Below, piece after piece: positions 7,575 through 16,599 of a stretch of DNA of 64,000 nucleotides. A model generated the notes under the pieces. It had not been told where the DNA came from, made no database searches, and saw only the letters and a list, made by a program, of their open reading frames with translations. Source of the stretch: Cognatiluteimonas weifangensis (GTDB lineage Bacteria > Pseudomonadota > Gammaproteobacteria > Xanthomonadales > Xanthomonadaceae); contig NZ_QVPD01000005.1 in the NCBI RefSeq assembly GCF_003416885.1, positions 1 through 64,000 of the forward strand. The letters run 5' to 3'. How positions within the stretch are numbered: the stretch's first letter is position 1; each line of letters opens with the position of its first letter. Both the position numbers and the translations under genes were made by a program.

Positions 7575-9329
7575 TCAGTCCAGGAACTGCAGTTTTGCCA
7601 GTTCCGCGTACAGCCCGCCCTGCGCCATCAGCGCGTCGTGCGTGCCCTCGGCGACGATCCGGCCGCGGTCCATCACCACGATGCGGTCAGCCTTGAGCAC
7701 GGTCGCCAGGCGGTGCGCGATCACCAGCGTGGTGCGGCCGGCCATCAGGTTTTCCAGCGCGTGCTGCACCGCGCGTTCGCTCTGCGCGTCGAGCGCGCTG
7801 GTGGCCTCGTCCAGCAGCAGCACCGGCGCGTCCTTGAGCAGCGCGCGGGCGATCACCACGCGCTGCTGCTGGCCGCCGGACAGGCGCGCGCCGCGCTCGC
7901 CGAGCTCGCTGGCGAAGCCCTCGGGCAGCGCGTCGAGGAAGTCGTCGGCCTCGGCGGCGGCGGCGGCGGCGCGGACCTCGGCGTCGGTCGCCTCGAGGCG
8001 GCCGTAGCGGATGTTGTCGGCGGCGCTGGCGGCGAAGATCGTCGGCGCTTGCGGCACCAGCGCGATCGCGTCGCGCAGTGCCGCCGGGTCGAGCGCGCGC
8101 ACGTCGATGCCGTCGAGCGCGATGCTGCCGCGGTCGGGGTCGTGGAAGCGCAGCAGCAGCGCGAACACGGTGCTCTTGCCGGCGCCGGACGGGCCGACCA
8201 GGGCGACGGTCTCGCCGGGCTGCACGCGCAGGTCGAAGCCGTCCAGCGCCGGCTGGTCGGGCCGCATCGGGTAGTGGAACGTGACCTGGTCGAAGGCGAT
8301 CGCGCCGCGCACCGGCCGCGGCAGCGCCTGCGGCTGCGCCGGCGCGGCGATGGCGGACGTGTGCTGCAGCAGCTCCGAGATCCGGCCCATGCCGCCGGCG
8401 GCGCGCTGCAGCTCGTTCCACACCTCCGCCAGCGAGCCGACCGAACCGCCGCCGATCAGCGCGTACAGCACGAACTGGCCGAGCGTGCCGGCGCTCATCT
8501 CGCCGCTGACCACGTCATGCGCGCCGGACCACAGCACCAGCGTGATCGCGCCGAAGATCAGCACGATCGCGACCGCGGTGACCACGGCCTGGGCGCGGAT
8601 GCGGCGCCGCGCGGTCTCCACCGCGAGCGCCAGCGCGCTGCCGAAGCGGCCGCGTTCGTAGGGTTCGCGCGCGTGCGCCTGCACCGTGCGCACCGCGCCG
8701 AGGGTTTCGGTGGCGAGCATGTTGGCGTCGGCGACACGGTCCTGGCTGGCGCGCGACATCGTCCGCAGCCGTCGCGCGCCGAGCACGATCGGCAGCACCG
8801 CCAGCGGGATCCCGAACAGCGCGTAGGCGGCCAGGTGCGGGCTGGTGACGAACAGCATCGCGATCGAACCGATCACGGTCACCGTGCTGCGCAACGCCAC
8901 CGACATGCTGGAGCCGACCACGCTGCGCAGCAGTTCGGCGTCGGCGGTCAGGCGCGAGACCAGCTCGCCGCTGCGGTTGCGGTCGTAGAAACCGGCGTCC
9001 AGGCCGAGCAGGTGCGCGTAGAGCTTGTCGCGCATGTCGGCGACCACGCGCTCGCCCAGCAGGGTGACGAAGTAGAAGCGCGCCGCGGTCGCCAGCGCCA
9101 GCGCCAGCGCCACCAGGAACAGGAACACGAAGGCGCGGTCGATGTTGGCGCCGCTGGAGAAGCCCTGGTCGATCATGTGCCGGAACGCGACCGGCAGGCT
9201 CAGGGTGGCGGTCGAGGAGCAGGCCAGCGCCAGCAGCCAGGCGACGAACAGGCCGCGATGCGCGCGGACGAAGGGCCACAGCGCACGCAGCGTGCCGACC
9301 GGGGCCTTGGCGGGGATGGAATCGGTCAT
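7575..9329 (-). CDS. ABC half-transporter, membrane domain fused to ATPase (MsbA-like exporter)
   Basis: A 584-residue protein with six N-terminal membrane helices (about residues 20-310) and a C-terminal ATPase. Walker A is GPSGAGKST, the signature is LSGGQQQRVVIARAL, and Walker B is VLLLDEATSALD, all intact, with an H-loop in VIAHRLAT. This is the type I exporter layout that works as a dimer, as in MsbA and lipid or peptide exporters. The substrate cannot be told. An upstream in-frame extension to 9521 exists but looks non-coding, so ATG 9329 is used. Confidence 0.9.
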   Translation of the reverse strand: MTDSIPAKAPVGTLRALWPFVRAHRGLFVAWLLALACSSTATLSLPVAFRHMIDQGFSSGANIDRAFVFLFLVALALALATAARFYFVTLLGERVVADMRDKLYAHLLGLDAGFYDRNRSGELVSRLTADAELLRSVVGSSMSVALRSTVTVIGSIAMLFVTSPHLAAYALFGIPLAVLPIVLGARRLRTMSRASQDRVADANMLATETLGAVRTVQAHAREPYERGRFGSALALAVETARRRIRAQAVVTAVAIVLIFGAITLVLWSGAHDVVSGEMSAGTLGQFVLYALIGGGSVGSLAEVWNELQRAAGGMGRISELLQHTSAIAAPAQPQALPRPVRGAIAFDQVTFHYPMRPDQPALDGFDLRVQPGETVALVGPSGAGKSTVFALLLRFHDPDRGSIALDGIDVRALDPAALRDAIALVPQAPTIFAASAADNIRYGRLEATDAEVRAAAAAAEADDFLDALPEGFASELGERGARLSGGQQQRVVIARALLKDAPVLLLDEATSALDAQSERAVQHALENLMAGRTTLVIAHRLATVLKADRIVVMDRGRIVAEGTHDALMAQGGLYAELAKLQFLD

Positions 9330-9698
9330 GCCGCCATGATGAAGCCTCGGCGTGCGCGGCGCGACCGCGCAGGTCAAGTGCAAGCGCGATGGCCGCTGTC
9401 GCGGAATCCCGCCGGGCACGCTGCGCGGCGGCGACAGCGCGCGGTGACGGGTGGTGCGGGGCCGGAGTCCACGGTCCCGGACGAGAACGTCCATCACGCC
9501 AACATCTGGGCGCATCCCCACGATCGGCCGTTTCGGCTGGTTGAGGGGCTGTCCGCGCGCTGCCGCACAGGCAGTGCCGCTGCCCGGCCAGCGCGTGCCT
9601 GTCGGTGGTGGCGGCGGCGATGGCAGCGACCGGCGCCGGCCGCGCCGTTCCCGGTAATTGCCGGGGTGGCCGGCCGTGCGGGTACGACCAGGCTTGGC
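9330..9698. other. Gene-free spacer
   Basis: These 369 bases separate the ABC transporter start from the end of the YigZ-like gene. Several frames are open because of the base composition, but none shows a recognisable domain or ribosome-binding site. I see no terminator or tRNA. The transporter promoter must lie in its left part. Confidence 0.5.
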
Positions 9699-10298
9699 TT
9701 ACGGCGCGGGGGAGGGATCGACAGCGATGCGCACGCGGTCGCGGGTGGCGTCGCGCAGTTGCTGCCGCAGCGCCTGGACGCGGTCGGCAGGCAGCGATAC
9801 CCGCAGGTGCAGGCCGTCGGCGGCGAAGGTTTCTTCGAGCTTGTCGGCGTCGCAGCCGGCGAGCGCGGCGTGGACCGCGCCGAGGTCGTCGAACCCGGCC
9901 TGCAGCCGCAACGTGCAGCGCGCCACCAGCGGCAGCCGCGGCGCGTTGCGCAGGCATTGCGCCGCGGCGCCGCCGTAGGCGCGCGCCAGGCCGCCGGCGC
10001 CGAGCTTGATGCCGCCGAACCAGCGCGTCACCACCACCATCACCCGGTCGCAGTCCTGGCCGTCGATCGCGGCCAGGATCGGGCGCCCGGCGGTGCCGGC
10101 CGGTTCGCCGTCGTCGCTGGAGCGGTAGGCGCTGCCGATGCGCCAGGCCCAGCAGTTGTGGGTGGCGGCGGGATCGCGCGTCTGCGCCAGGAAGGCGAGC
10201 GCGGCCTCGGCGCTGGCCACCGGCGCGGCGTGGGCGAGGAAACGGCTGTGCTTGACCTCCAGCGCGTATGCCGCGGGTGCGGCCAGGGTGTCGCTCAC
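9699..10298 (-). CDS. yigZ: YigZ/IMPACT family protein
   Basis: A 199-residue protein with the IMPACT N-terminal domain: FLAHAAPVASAEAALAFL, THNCWAWRIG, SDDGEPAGTAGRPIL and VTRWFGGIKLGAGGLARAYG are the family motifs. A C-terminal ferredoxin-like domain follows. The start is GTG at 10298 and overlaps the stop of the upstream gene (GTGA at 10295-10298), so the two are probably translated together. Eukaryotic IMPACT regulates GCN2; the bacterial role is not established. Confidence 0.88.
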   Translation of the reverse strand: MSDTLAAPAAYALEVKHSRFLAHAAPVASAEAALAFLAQTRDPAATHNCWAWRIGSAYRSSDDGEPAGTAGRPILAAIDGQDCDRVMVVVTRWFGGIKLGAGGLARAYGGAAAQCLRNAPRLPLVARCTLRLQAGFDDLGAVHAALAGCDADKLEETFAADGLHLRVSLPADRVQALRQQLRDATRDRVRIAVDPSPAP

Positions 10299-11344
10299 GG
10301 CAGCAACGCGCGCAGGTCGTCGGGCAGCCGATAGTCCGGGTAACGGTGGCGGAACTCGCGCAGGCTGGCGCGGGCTTCATCGCTGCGGCCGGCGGCGGCC
10401 AGTTCGCGGATGCGCGCCAGCCAGGCGTCGCGCACCTGCGGTGTGGCGACGGTGGCCGGCGGCACGTCGTTCACCGGTTCGTCGTTGCCGGCGGCCTCGG
10501 CGGCCTCGGCGGCCTCGGCGGTTTCGGCGGCGCTGTCGGCAGCGGGGGGAGCCGGAGCCGCGGCGGGCACGGCGAACGCCTGCTGCGCGGTCGGAGCCGT
10601 CGGGGCGGCGGGCGCAGACGCGCGTTGCGAGGCGATTGCGGCCGCATCGGCGGTGGCCTGGCGCGTGCCCTTGGCCGGAGGCGCAACTGCGGCGGCCTTG
10701 CTCGCGCCGCCCGCCTGGGGCGCGGCAGCGGCGGCCGGGGCCGTGACGGCGCGGTCGGCCGGCGGGGCCGCGGCGGGTTCGGTCGCCGGGGGCGGCGGCG
10801 GCGCGGGCTGTGGCATGGGGGCCGGGGCCGGGAACGCGACCGGCGGTTCCTGCGGTGCGGTCGGCGCTGGTGCGGGTGTCGGGAGAGCCATGCGGCGCGG
10901 CGCGGCGCGGCGGGTCGCCGGCGGCGCCGTGTCGACGGCGGCCGTGGTTGCGGTCGCCGGGACCGCTGCCGGCGGGGTCGCTGTCGACGGGGCCGCTACC
11001 GACGGGGCCGCCGCCGCGGCGCGGTCGGGCAGCGTGGGGACGGCGGCCGGCGCACTGCGCAGCGCGGACTCGGCTTCGGAACGGTAGGCGGGGGCGACGT
11101 CGGGCAGGGGCCGCAGACGCCAGGCCACGCCCAGGACCAGCGCCAGCGACGCGGCGATGCCCAGGCCCAGCGGCCAGCCGCGCCACGGTGGCCGGTGCGG
11201 CGCGCGGTGGGCTGCGGCATGCGCGGCGGCGAGAATGCGGGTGTCCAGCGCCGGCGACGGCTCGCCGTGCGGGCCCAGCTGCGCCAGGCGTTGCGCCAGC
11301 GCGCGTTCTTCGGGACTCAGCGGGGTCGGCTCGTGCGGGCTCAT
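10295..11344 (-). CDS. Single-pass membrane protein partnered with an ECF sigma factor (anti-sigma-like)
   Basis: A 349-residue protein with a short cytoplasmic N-terminus (about residues 1-55), one membrane helix (LGLGIAASLALVLGVAWRL, about 60-78) and a very long alanine/proline-rich periplasmic stretch (about 90-290). It ends in a small folded region (VRDAWLARIRELAAAGRSDEA). Topology and position, seven bases after an ECF sigma gene, fit an anti-sigma factor, but no zinc-binding HxxxCxxC motif is present. Function as an anti-sigma is inferred. It overlaps yigZ by four bases. Confidence 0.6.
   Translation of the reverse strand: MSPHEPTPLSPEERALAQRLAQLGPHGEPSPALDTRILAAAHAAAHRAPHRPPWRGWPLGLGIAASLALVLGVAWRLRPLPDVAPAYRSEAESALRSAPAAVPTLPDRAAAAAPSVAAPSTATPPAAVPATATTAAVDTAPPATRRAAPRRMALPTPAPAPTAPQEPPVAFPAPAPMPQPAPPPPPATEPAAAPPADRAVTAPAAAAAPQAGGASKAAAVAPPAKGTRQATADAAAIASQRASAPAAPTAPTAQQAFAVPAAAPAPPAADSAAETAEAAEAAEAAGNDEPVNDVPPATVATPQVRDAWLARIRELAAAGRSDEARASLREFRHRYPDYRLPDDLRALLP
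10491..10530. repeat. 9-bp microsatellite within the anti-sigma-like gene
   Basis: The unit GGCCTCGGC repeats about four times, encoding Ala-Glu-Ala triplets (AEAAEAAEAA) on the minus strand. The period is a multiple of three, so copy-number change would lengthen or shorten the periplasmic linker without breaking the frame. Confidence 0.7.
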
Positions 11345-11351
11345 GTCTGGG

Positions 11352-11921
11352 TCATTCCGGCAGGCGGGCGCGCAGCTTGTCCATGGCGTAGCGCAGCCGC
11401 GACTTGACCGTCTCGCGGCCGACGCCGGTGATCGCGCCGATCTGCTCCAGGGTCAGTTCCTGTTCCAGCCGCAGCAGCAGCACCTCGCGCTGTTCCGCGG
11501 GCAGGGCGTCCAGCGCCAGTTGCAGCTGCCGGCGCTGCTCGAATTGCGAGAGTGTGCGCTCGGGGGTGTCGTGGTCGGGTATGCGCGCGGCACGCGCCTC
11601 GGCGTCGGCCGGCGCCGGCGGGCGATGCTGCAGCGCGCGCCAATGGTCGGTCAGGCGGTTGTGGGCAATGCGGTACAGCCAGGTGCCGAACGGCGCCGCA
11701 GGCGCCCAGCCGGCGCGGGCGGCGATGACCCGCTGCCAGACATCCTGGAACAGCTCGTCGGCCAGCGCGGGGTCGTGCAGCTGCCGCAGCAGGAAGCGGT
11801 ACAGGCGGCCGCGGTGGCGCGCGTACAGCTGCTCGAACGCGGCCGCGGCGCCGCCGGCATAGGCCAGCATCAGCGCCTCGTCGCTGGCGTCGGCGGGGTG
11901 GTCGGCGGGGCTGTCGTCCAT
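11352..11921 (-). CDS. ECF-family RNA polymerase sigma factor
   Basis: A 189-residue sigma-70-like protein with only regions 2 and 4. Region 2 is seen in YRFLLRQLHDPALADELFQD followed by VWQRVIAA and FGTWLYRIAHNRLTDHWRA. Region 4 is LTLEQIGAITGVGRETVKSRL, a typical helix-turn-helix. ATG 11921 is taken because it gives a normal ECF N-terminus; an upstream extension is compositionally odd. Its neighbour seven bases downstream is the likely membrane partner that controls it. The inducing signal is unknown. Confidence 0.92.
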   Translation of the reverse strand: MDDSPADHPADASDEALMLAYAGGAAAAFEQLYARHRGRLYRFLLRQLHDPALADELFQDVWQRVIAARAGWAPAAPFGTWLYRIAHNRLTDHWRALQHRPPAPADAEARAARIPDHDTPERTLSQFEQRRQLQLALDALPAEQREVLLLRLEQELTLEQIGAITGVGRETVKSRLRYAMDKLRARLPE

Positions 11922-12117
11922 CGCCGGCAGGGTAAGCGTTGTCCCGCGCAGCGGGAATCCCCGGCCGCCGGCGCGCGCCGCGACCGCGCCGATCCGCTCC
12001 GGGTGTGGCCCTGCGGTCGTCACCGTGGCATTGCCTCCCGCGGGCCGCAACCGGCCCGTTCGTCCAGGAACGTCCGCCCGCGCCGGCCGGGGTTGCGGTG
12101 GCGGTCGCGCCAGACGT

Positions 12118-12123
12118 TATCCT
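12118..12123 (+). promoter_or_regulatory. Candidate -10 element directly before a start codon
   Basis: TATCCT ends six bases before the ATG at 12130, which puts the predicted transcription start on the A of the ATG. No Shine-Dalgarno sequence precedes that start. This suggests a leaderless mRNA for the GGDEF-EAL gene. A TTGCGG 19 bases upstream is a poor -35 candidate. Confidence 0.35.
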
Positions 12124-12129
12124 GCGGCG

Positions 12130-15009
12130 ATGGGCAGGGGGACTCTCACCGCGGAAGCGGCCAGGATGCCGGCGCCGGTCGTCGCGCCGGCGCTGGCGCG
12201 TCTGGCCGAGGCGCTGACCGACGCCCTGCCGGCCGGCTCCGACGTGGTCGTGGCCTGGCGCGATCCGGACGCGGGCAACGGCGTTTCCGCCACGCCCGGC
12301 GCCGGCCCCCCGCTGCACGCGCTGGCCCGGGCCTGTCTCGACGGCGACGTCCCGCCGCAGTCGGCGAGCGTGCTCGGCGAGGCCTGGAACGAGGGCGACG
12401 CGCGCATCGCCCTGGCTGCGCAGCTGGGCGACGCCCTGCCGCCGGCCGCACGCGCGGTCTGGCTGGCGCTGGTGCGCTGCACGGTCGCCGCCACCCTGGC
12501 TGCGGTGCGCGCGCAGGGCCGGATCGAATCGCTGCAGAAGTCGCAGCGCCTGCAGCAGGCGCTGTACGAGATCGCCGACCTCGCCGGCTCCGGCCTGGAG
12601 ATGCAGGAAATGCTCGGCCGTCTGCATGCGGTGGTCGCCGGGCTGATGTATGCGGAAAACTTCTACATCGTGCTCTACGACGACATCCGCGAGAGCGTGC
12701 GTTTCCTGTATTTCGCCGACCGCCTGGACCCCTACGTCGCCGAGCCCGACACCGAGATTTCGATCGCGGAGATGCCCAACAGCCTGACCGTGGCCCTGCT
12801 GCGCCAGGGCCGCCCGCTGCTGGGGCCGTCGGCGCGCCTGCGCCAGGAGCTGGGCGTGCACCTGGACCTCCGGCATGGCCCCGACAGCGCCGACTGGCTC
12901 GGCGTGCCGATGCGCCGCGACGACCGCGTCAGCGGCGCGATCGTGGTGCAGAGCTACGACCACCCGGCCAGCTACAGCCACGAGGACCGCGCGCTGCTGG
13001 AGTACGTCGCCCAGCACATCCTCACCGCGCTCGACCGCAAGCACGCGCAGGTCGAGCTGGAACGGCGCGTGGACGAGCGCACGCTGGAGCTGCAGCAGGC
13101 CAACCTGGTGCTGCAGGCCGAGATCGTCGAGCGCCAGCGCGCGGAAAGGCTGCAGCGCGCGCTGTACCGGATCACCGAGCTCTCGGTCACCGCCGGCAGC
13201 ATGGAGCACTTCTACGCCGACCTGCATGCGGTCGTGGGCGAGCTGCTGTACGCGCGCAACTTCTACATTGCGCTGCTGACCCAGGACGGCAAGCACATCG
13301 AGTTCCCGTATTCGGTCGACGAGCGCGACTCCACCCGCGTCACCCGCAGGATCGCCAACGGCCTGACCGAATACGTGATCACCCAGGGCGAGGCGCTGCT
13401 GGCCGACCGCGCCCGCATCGCCGAACTGGAGGCCACCGGCGACGTGCGCAGTCACGGCGCGCTGGCGCACTGCTGGCTCGGCGTGCCGCTGTTGCGCGAC
13501 AGCGCCGTGGTCGGCGCGATCGCGGTGCAAAGCTACACCCCGGACATCGCCTTCAGCCCGCGCGACCAGGAGCTGCTGACCTTCGTCGCCCACCACATCG
13601 GCGGCGGCCTGGCGCGCAAGCGCGCGCAGGAATACCTCAAGGCCGCGCACGCGGAGCTGGAGTTCCGGGTCGAGTCGCGCACCCAGGAGCTGGCCGGCGC
13701 CAATCGCGAGCTGCGCGCGCAGATCGGCGAGCGCGTGCGCGCCGAACAGCGCCTGACCCACCAGGCCCGGCACGACGCCCTGACCGGGCTGCCCAACCGG
13801 CCGCAGCTGCTGGAGCGGCTGGACGCGGCGATCAACCGCATGCGCGGCAGCGCCGACGGCGGCTTTGCCGTGCTGTTCCTGGACCTGGACCGCTTCAAGC
13901 TGATCAACGACAGCATCGGCCATGCCGCCGGCGACGAGATGCTGGTGGAGATCGGCCGCCGCATCGCCGGGGCGCTCGGCGAGGAGGGCGTGGTGGCGCG
14001 CTTCGGCGGCGACGAGTTCGCGATCCTGGCCGAGCAGGTGGCCGACGGCGCCGGCAGCGTCGCGCTGGCGACGCGGATCCTGGAAGCGCTGGGCAAGCCG
14101 CTGTGGCTGGGCGGGCGCGAGCTGTTTCCCTCGGCCAGCATCGGCATCGCGCAGTGGCAGCCGCGCTATCGCCTGGGCGAGGAGCTGCTGCGCGACGCCG
14201 ACGCGGCGATGTACCGCGCCAAGGCCGAGGGCCGCGACCGCAGCGCGCTGTTCGACGAGGCGATGCGCGCGCACGCGATCCGGCTGCTGGACCTGGAGGC
14301 GGACCTGCGCCGGGCGATCATGGGCGATGCCTTCGAGCCGCACTTCCAGCCGATCGTGCGCCTGGCCGACGGCGTCGTGGTCGGCCACGAGGCCTTGCTG
14401 CGCTGGAACCACGACCTGCACGGCGCGCTGCCGCCGGGCGAGTTCATCGGCGTGGGCGAGGACAGCGGCCTGATCGAGCAGGTCGACTGGCTGATCTACG
14501 AGCGCGTGATTGCCTGGCTGCGCGACCAGCGCGAGGGCTACGTCTCGATCAACGTCTCGCCGCGGCACTTCCACTCCGACGATTTCGCCGAGCGCCTGCT
14601 GCGGATGCTCGACGCCGCCGGCGCCGACCCGCACCGGCTGCGGATCGAGATCACCGAGGGCGCGCTGCTGGACGACGCGCCGCGCGCGCTGCGCATGCTC
14701 AACACCCTGCGCGGCCGCGGCGTGCAGGCGCTGCTGGACGATTTCGGCACCGGTTTCTCGGCGCTGTCGTACCTGCACCGGTTCCCGATCCAGTCGCTGA
14801 AGATCGACCGCAGCTTCGTCTCCGGCCTCGACGGCGAGACCCGCGCCGAGAGCCTGGCGCTGGTGCGCGCGATCCTGGCGCTGGCCGGGACCCTGGGCAT
14901 CGACACCATCGGCGAGGGCATCGAGACGCCTGCGCAGCGCGACATCCTGCTCGAGCTCGGCTGCCAGTTCGGCCAGGGCTATTTCTACGGGCACCCGCAG
15001 CCGGCGTAG
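12130..15009 (+). CDS. GAF-GAF-GGDEF-EAL cyclic-di-GMP signalling protein
   Basis: A 959-residue cytoplasmic protein. Two tandem GAF sensor domains (about residues 150-310 and 345-515) have closely similar sequences, such as LLYARNFYIAL and LMYAENFYIVL, and are joined by a coiled coil (ELERRVDERTLELQ). Then come a diguanylate cyclase domain with an intact GGDEF site (ARFGGDEFAIL, near 622) and an EAL phosphodiesterase domain (GHEALLRWNH near 755, DDFGTGFSALSYL near 870). Both catalytic motifs look complete, so it may make and degrade c-di-GMP depending on GAF input. No membrane helix is visible. Confidence 0.93.
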   Translation: MGRGTLTAEAARMPAPVVAPALARLAEALTDALPAGSDVVVAWRDPDAGNGVSATPGAGPPLHALARACLDGDVPPQSASVLGEAWNEGDARIALAAQLGDALPPAARAVWLALVRCTVAATLAAVRAQGRIESLQKSQRLQQALYEIADLAGSGLEMQEMLGRLHAVVAGLMYAENFYIVLYDDIRESVRFLYFADRLDPYVAEPDTEISIAEMPNSLTVALLRQGRPLLGPSARLRQELGVHLDLRHGPDSADWLGVPMRRDDRVSGAIVVQSYDHPASYSHEDRALLEYVAQHILTALDRKHAQVELERRVDERTLELQQANLVLQAEIVERQRAERLQRALYRITELSVTAGSMEHFYADLHAVVGELLYARNFYIALLTQDGKHIEFPYSVDERDSTRVTRRIANGLTEYVITQGEALLADRARIAELEATGDVRSHGALAHCWLGVPLLRDSAVVGAIAVQSYTPDIAFSPRDQELLTFVAHHIGGGLARKRAQEYLKAAHAELEFRVESRTQELAGANRELRAQIGERVRAEQRLTHQARHDALTGLPNRPQLLERLDAAINRMRGSADGGFAVLFLDLDRFKLINDSIGHAAGDEMLVEIGRRIAGALGEEGVVARFGGDEFAILAEQVADGAGSVALATRILEALGKPLWLGGRELFPSASIGIAQWQPRYRLGEELLRDADAAMYRAKAEGRDRSALFDEAMRAHAIRLLDLEADLRRAIMGDAFEPHFQPIVRLADGVVVGHEALLRWNHDLHGALPPGEFIGVGEDSGLIEQVDWLIYERVIAWLRDQREGYVSINVSPRHFHSDDFAERLLRMLDAAGADPHRLRIEITEGALLDDAPRALRMLNTLRGRGVQALLDDFGTGFSALSYLHRFPIQSLKIDRSFVSGLDGETRAESLALVRAILALAGTLGIDTIGEGIETPAQRDILLELGCQFGQGYFYGHPQPA

Positions 15010-15026
15010 GCGCCATCACGCACGGG

Positions 15027-16454
15027 TCAACTGCGGAGCACCAGCAGCCGCGGCTCGGTCATCTCGGCGATCGCGTAACGCACGCCCTCGCGGCCCAGGC
15101 CGGAGCCCTTGACCCCGCCATAGGGCATGTTGTCGACGCGGAAACTGGGGATGTCGCCGACGATCACGCCGCCGACCTCGAGCCGGTCCCAGGCGCGCAG
15201 CGCGTGCGCCAGGTTGCCGGTGAACACGCCCGCCTGCAGGCCGAAGTCGCTGCCGTTGACCTGCGCCAGCACGGCGTCGAAGTCGTCGAACGGCTCCAGC
15301 AGCGCGACCGGGCCGAAGGCTTCCCGGCGGTACAGATCGCTGTCGTGCGGCACGTGTTCCAGCAGCGCCGCCGGCAGCAGGTTGCCCTGGCGCGGGCCGC
15401 CCGCGAGCAGCCGCGCGCCGCCGGCCACCGCGGCGGCGATCCAGCGTTCCACGCGCTGCGCCGCGGCCGTGTCGATCATCGGCCCGATGAACACCTCCTC
15501 CTCGCGCGGATCGCCCATGCGCAGCCGGGCGACCGCCGCCGCGAGCTGCCGCTGCAGCGGCTCGTACAGGCTGGCGTGGACGTAGATGCGCTGCACGCCG
15601 ATACAACTCTGGCCGGACTGGTAATAGGCGCCGGTGAGCAGCCGCGCCACGACTTCCTCCAGCGGGCGGCCGGGATCGGCGTCGACGATGCAGGCGGCGT
15701 TGCCGCCCAGCTCCAGCACCACCTTCTTGCGCCCGGCGCGGGCCTTGAGCTCCCAGCCGACCAGGCCGCCGGTGAAACTGAGCAGGGCGATGCGCTCGTC
15801 CTCGACCAATGGCGCGGCGTCGTCGTTGGAGCAGGGCAGAATCGAGAACGCACCCGCAGGCAGGTCCGTTTCCGCCAGCACCTCGCCGATGATCAGCGCG
15901 CCGACCGGGGTGCGCTCTGAGGGCTTGAGCACGAACGGGCAGCCGGCCGCGATCGCCGGCGCGACCTTGTGCGCCACCAGGTTGAGCGGGAAGTTGAACG
16001 GGGTGATGAAGCCGCACACGCCCACCGGCACGCGCCGGGTCAGGCCGCGGTAGCCGCGGCTACGTTCGGAGATCTGCAGCTCCACCACCTCGCCATCGAT
16101 GCGGGTGGCCTCGCCGGCGGCGATGCGGAAGGTGTCGATCAGCCGCGTGACCTCGCCGCGCGCGTCCCGGATCGGCTTGCCGGCCTCGATGCACAGCGCC
16201 AGCGCGAGCTCCTCGTGGCGCTCGCCGAAGCGGCGCACGCAATGTTCCAGCACGTCGCGGCGCGCGTCCGGCGGGAACGCCGCCAGCGCCGCGCGCGCCT
16301 GGTGCGCGGCCGCGATCGCCGCGCGCACGGTGGCGGCATCGGCCAGGGCGACGCGGGTGGCGCGCCGGCCCGAATACTTGTCCAGCACGTCCAGGTCGGC
16401 GTTGGCGGCGACCGCCCGGTTGGCGAGGTAGTAGGGATAGGACGGCTTCAGCAT
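15027..16454 (-). CDS. NAD(P)-dependent aldehyde dehydrogenase
   Basis: A 475-residue aldehyde dehydrogenase superfamily enzyme. Motifs are PFNFPLNLVAHKVAPAIAAG (cofactor fold), SFTGG (about 220), VVLELGGNAACIV with the general-base Glu, and YYQSGQSCIGVQR with the catalytic Cys. It resembles the lactaldehyde/non-phosphorylating glyceraldehyde-3-phosphate dehydrogenase branch more than betaine or AmaB types, but the aldehyde substrate is not readable. It is transcribed alone, running toward the GGDEF-EAL gene. Confidence 0.88.
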   Translation of the reverse strand: MLKPSYPYYLANRAVAANADLDVLDKYSGRRATRVALADAATVRAAIAAAHQARAALAAFPPDARRDVLEHCVRRFGERHEELALALCIEAGKPIRDARGEVTRLIDTFRIAAGEATRIDGEVVELQISERSRGYRGLTRRVPVGVCGFITPFNFPLNLVAHKVAPAIAAGCPFVLKPSERTPVGALIIGEVLAETDLPAGAFSILPCSNDDAAPLVEDERIALLSFTGGLVGWELKARAGRKKVVLELGGNAACIVDADPGRPLEEVVARLLTGAYYQSGQSCIGVQRIYVHASLYEPLQRQLAAAVARLRMGDPREEEVFIGPMIDTAAAQRVERWIAAAVAGGARLLAGGPRQGNLLPAALLEHVPHDSDLYRREAFGPVALLEPFDDFDAVLAQVNGSDFGLQAGVFTGNLAHALRAWDRLEVGGVIVGDIPSFRVDNMPYGGVKGSGLGREGVRYAIAEMTEPRLLVLRS

Positions 16455-16537
16455 CGCAGGTCTCCTTGGTGCCAGCTTTGCGCATCCCGGGTCAACGCCG
16501 GGTCGTCGCTGCGGTGCGCGACGTTGGGTTTGGTCCT

Positions 16538-16599
16538 CGTAGGAGCGGCGTCAGCCGCGATCCTGTGGCCAGGGCTTCGCGGCTGACGCCGCTCCTACG
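16538..16599. repeat. Perfect 23-bp inverted repeat (family-type intergenic hairpin)
   Basis: The arms 16538-16560 and 16577-16599 are exact reverse complements around a 16-base loop. The arm contains GTAGGAGCGGCGTCAGCCGC, a sequence type scattered between genes in Lysobacter and relatives. It supplies the last base of the final sense codon and the TAG stop of xseA and could terminate or protect that transcript. Confidence 0.85.

Noticed and set aside
11157..15920. A nearly 1600-codon open frame on the plus strand, and a 1200-codon frame on the minus strand over the same region
   Set aside because: Both are shadows of the sigma factor, GGDEF-EAL and aldehyde dehydrogenase genes, which show complete motifs in other frames.
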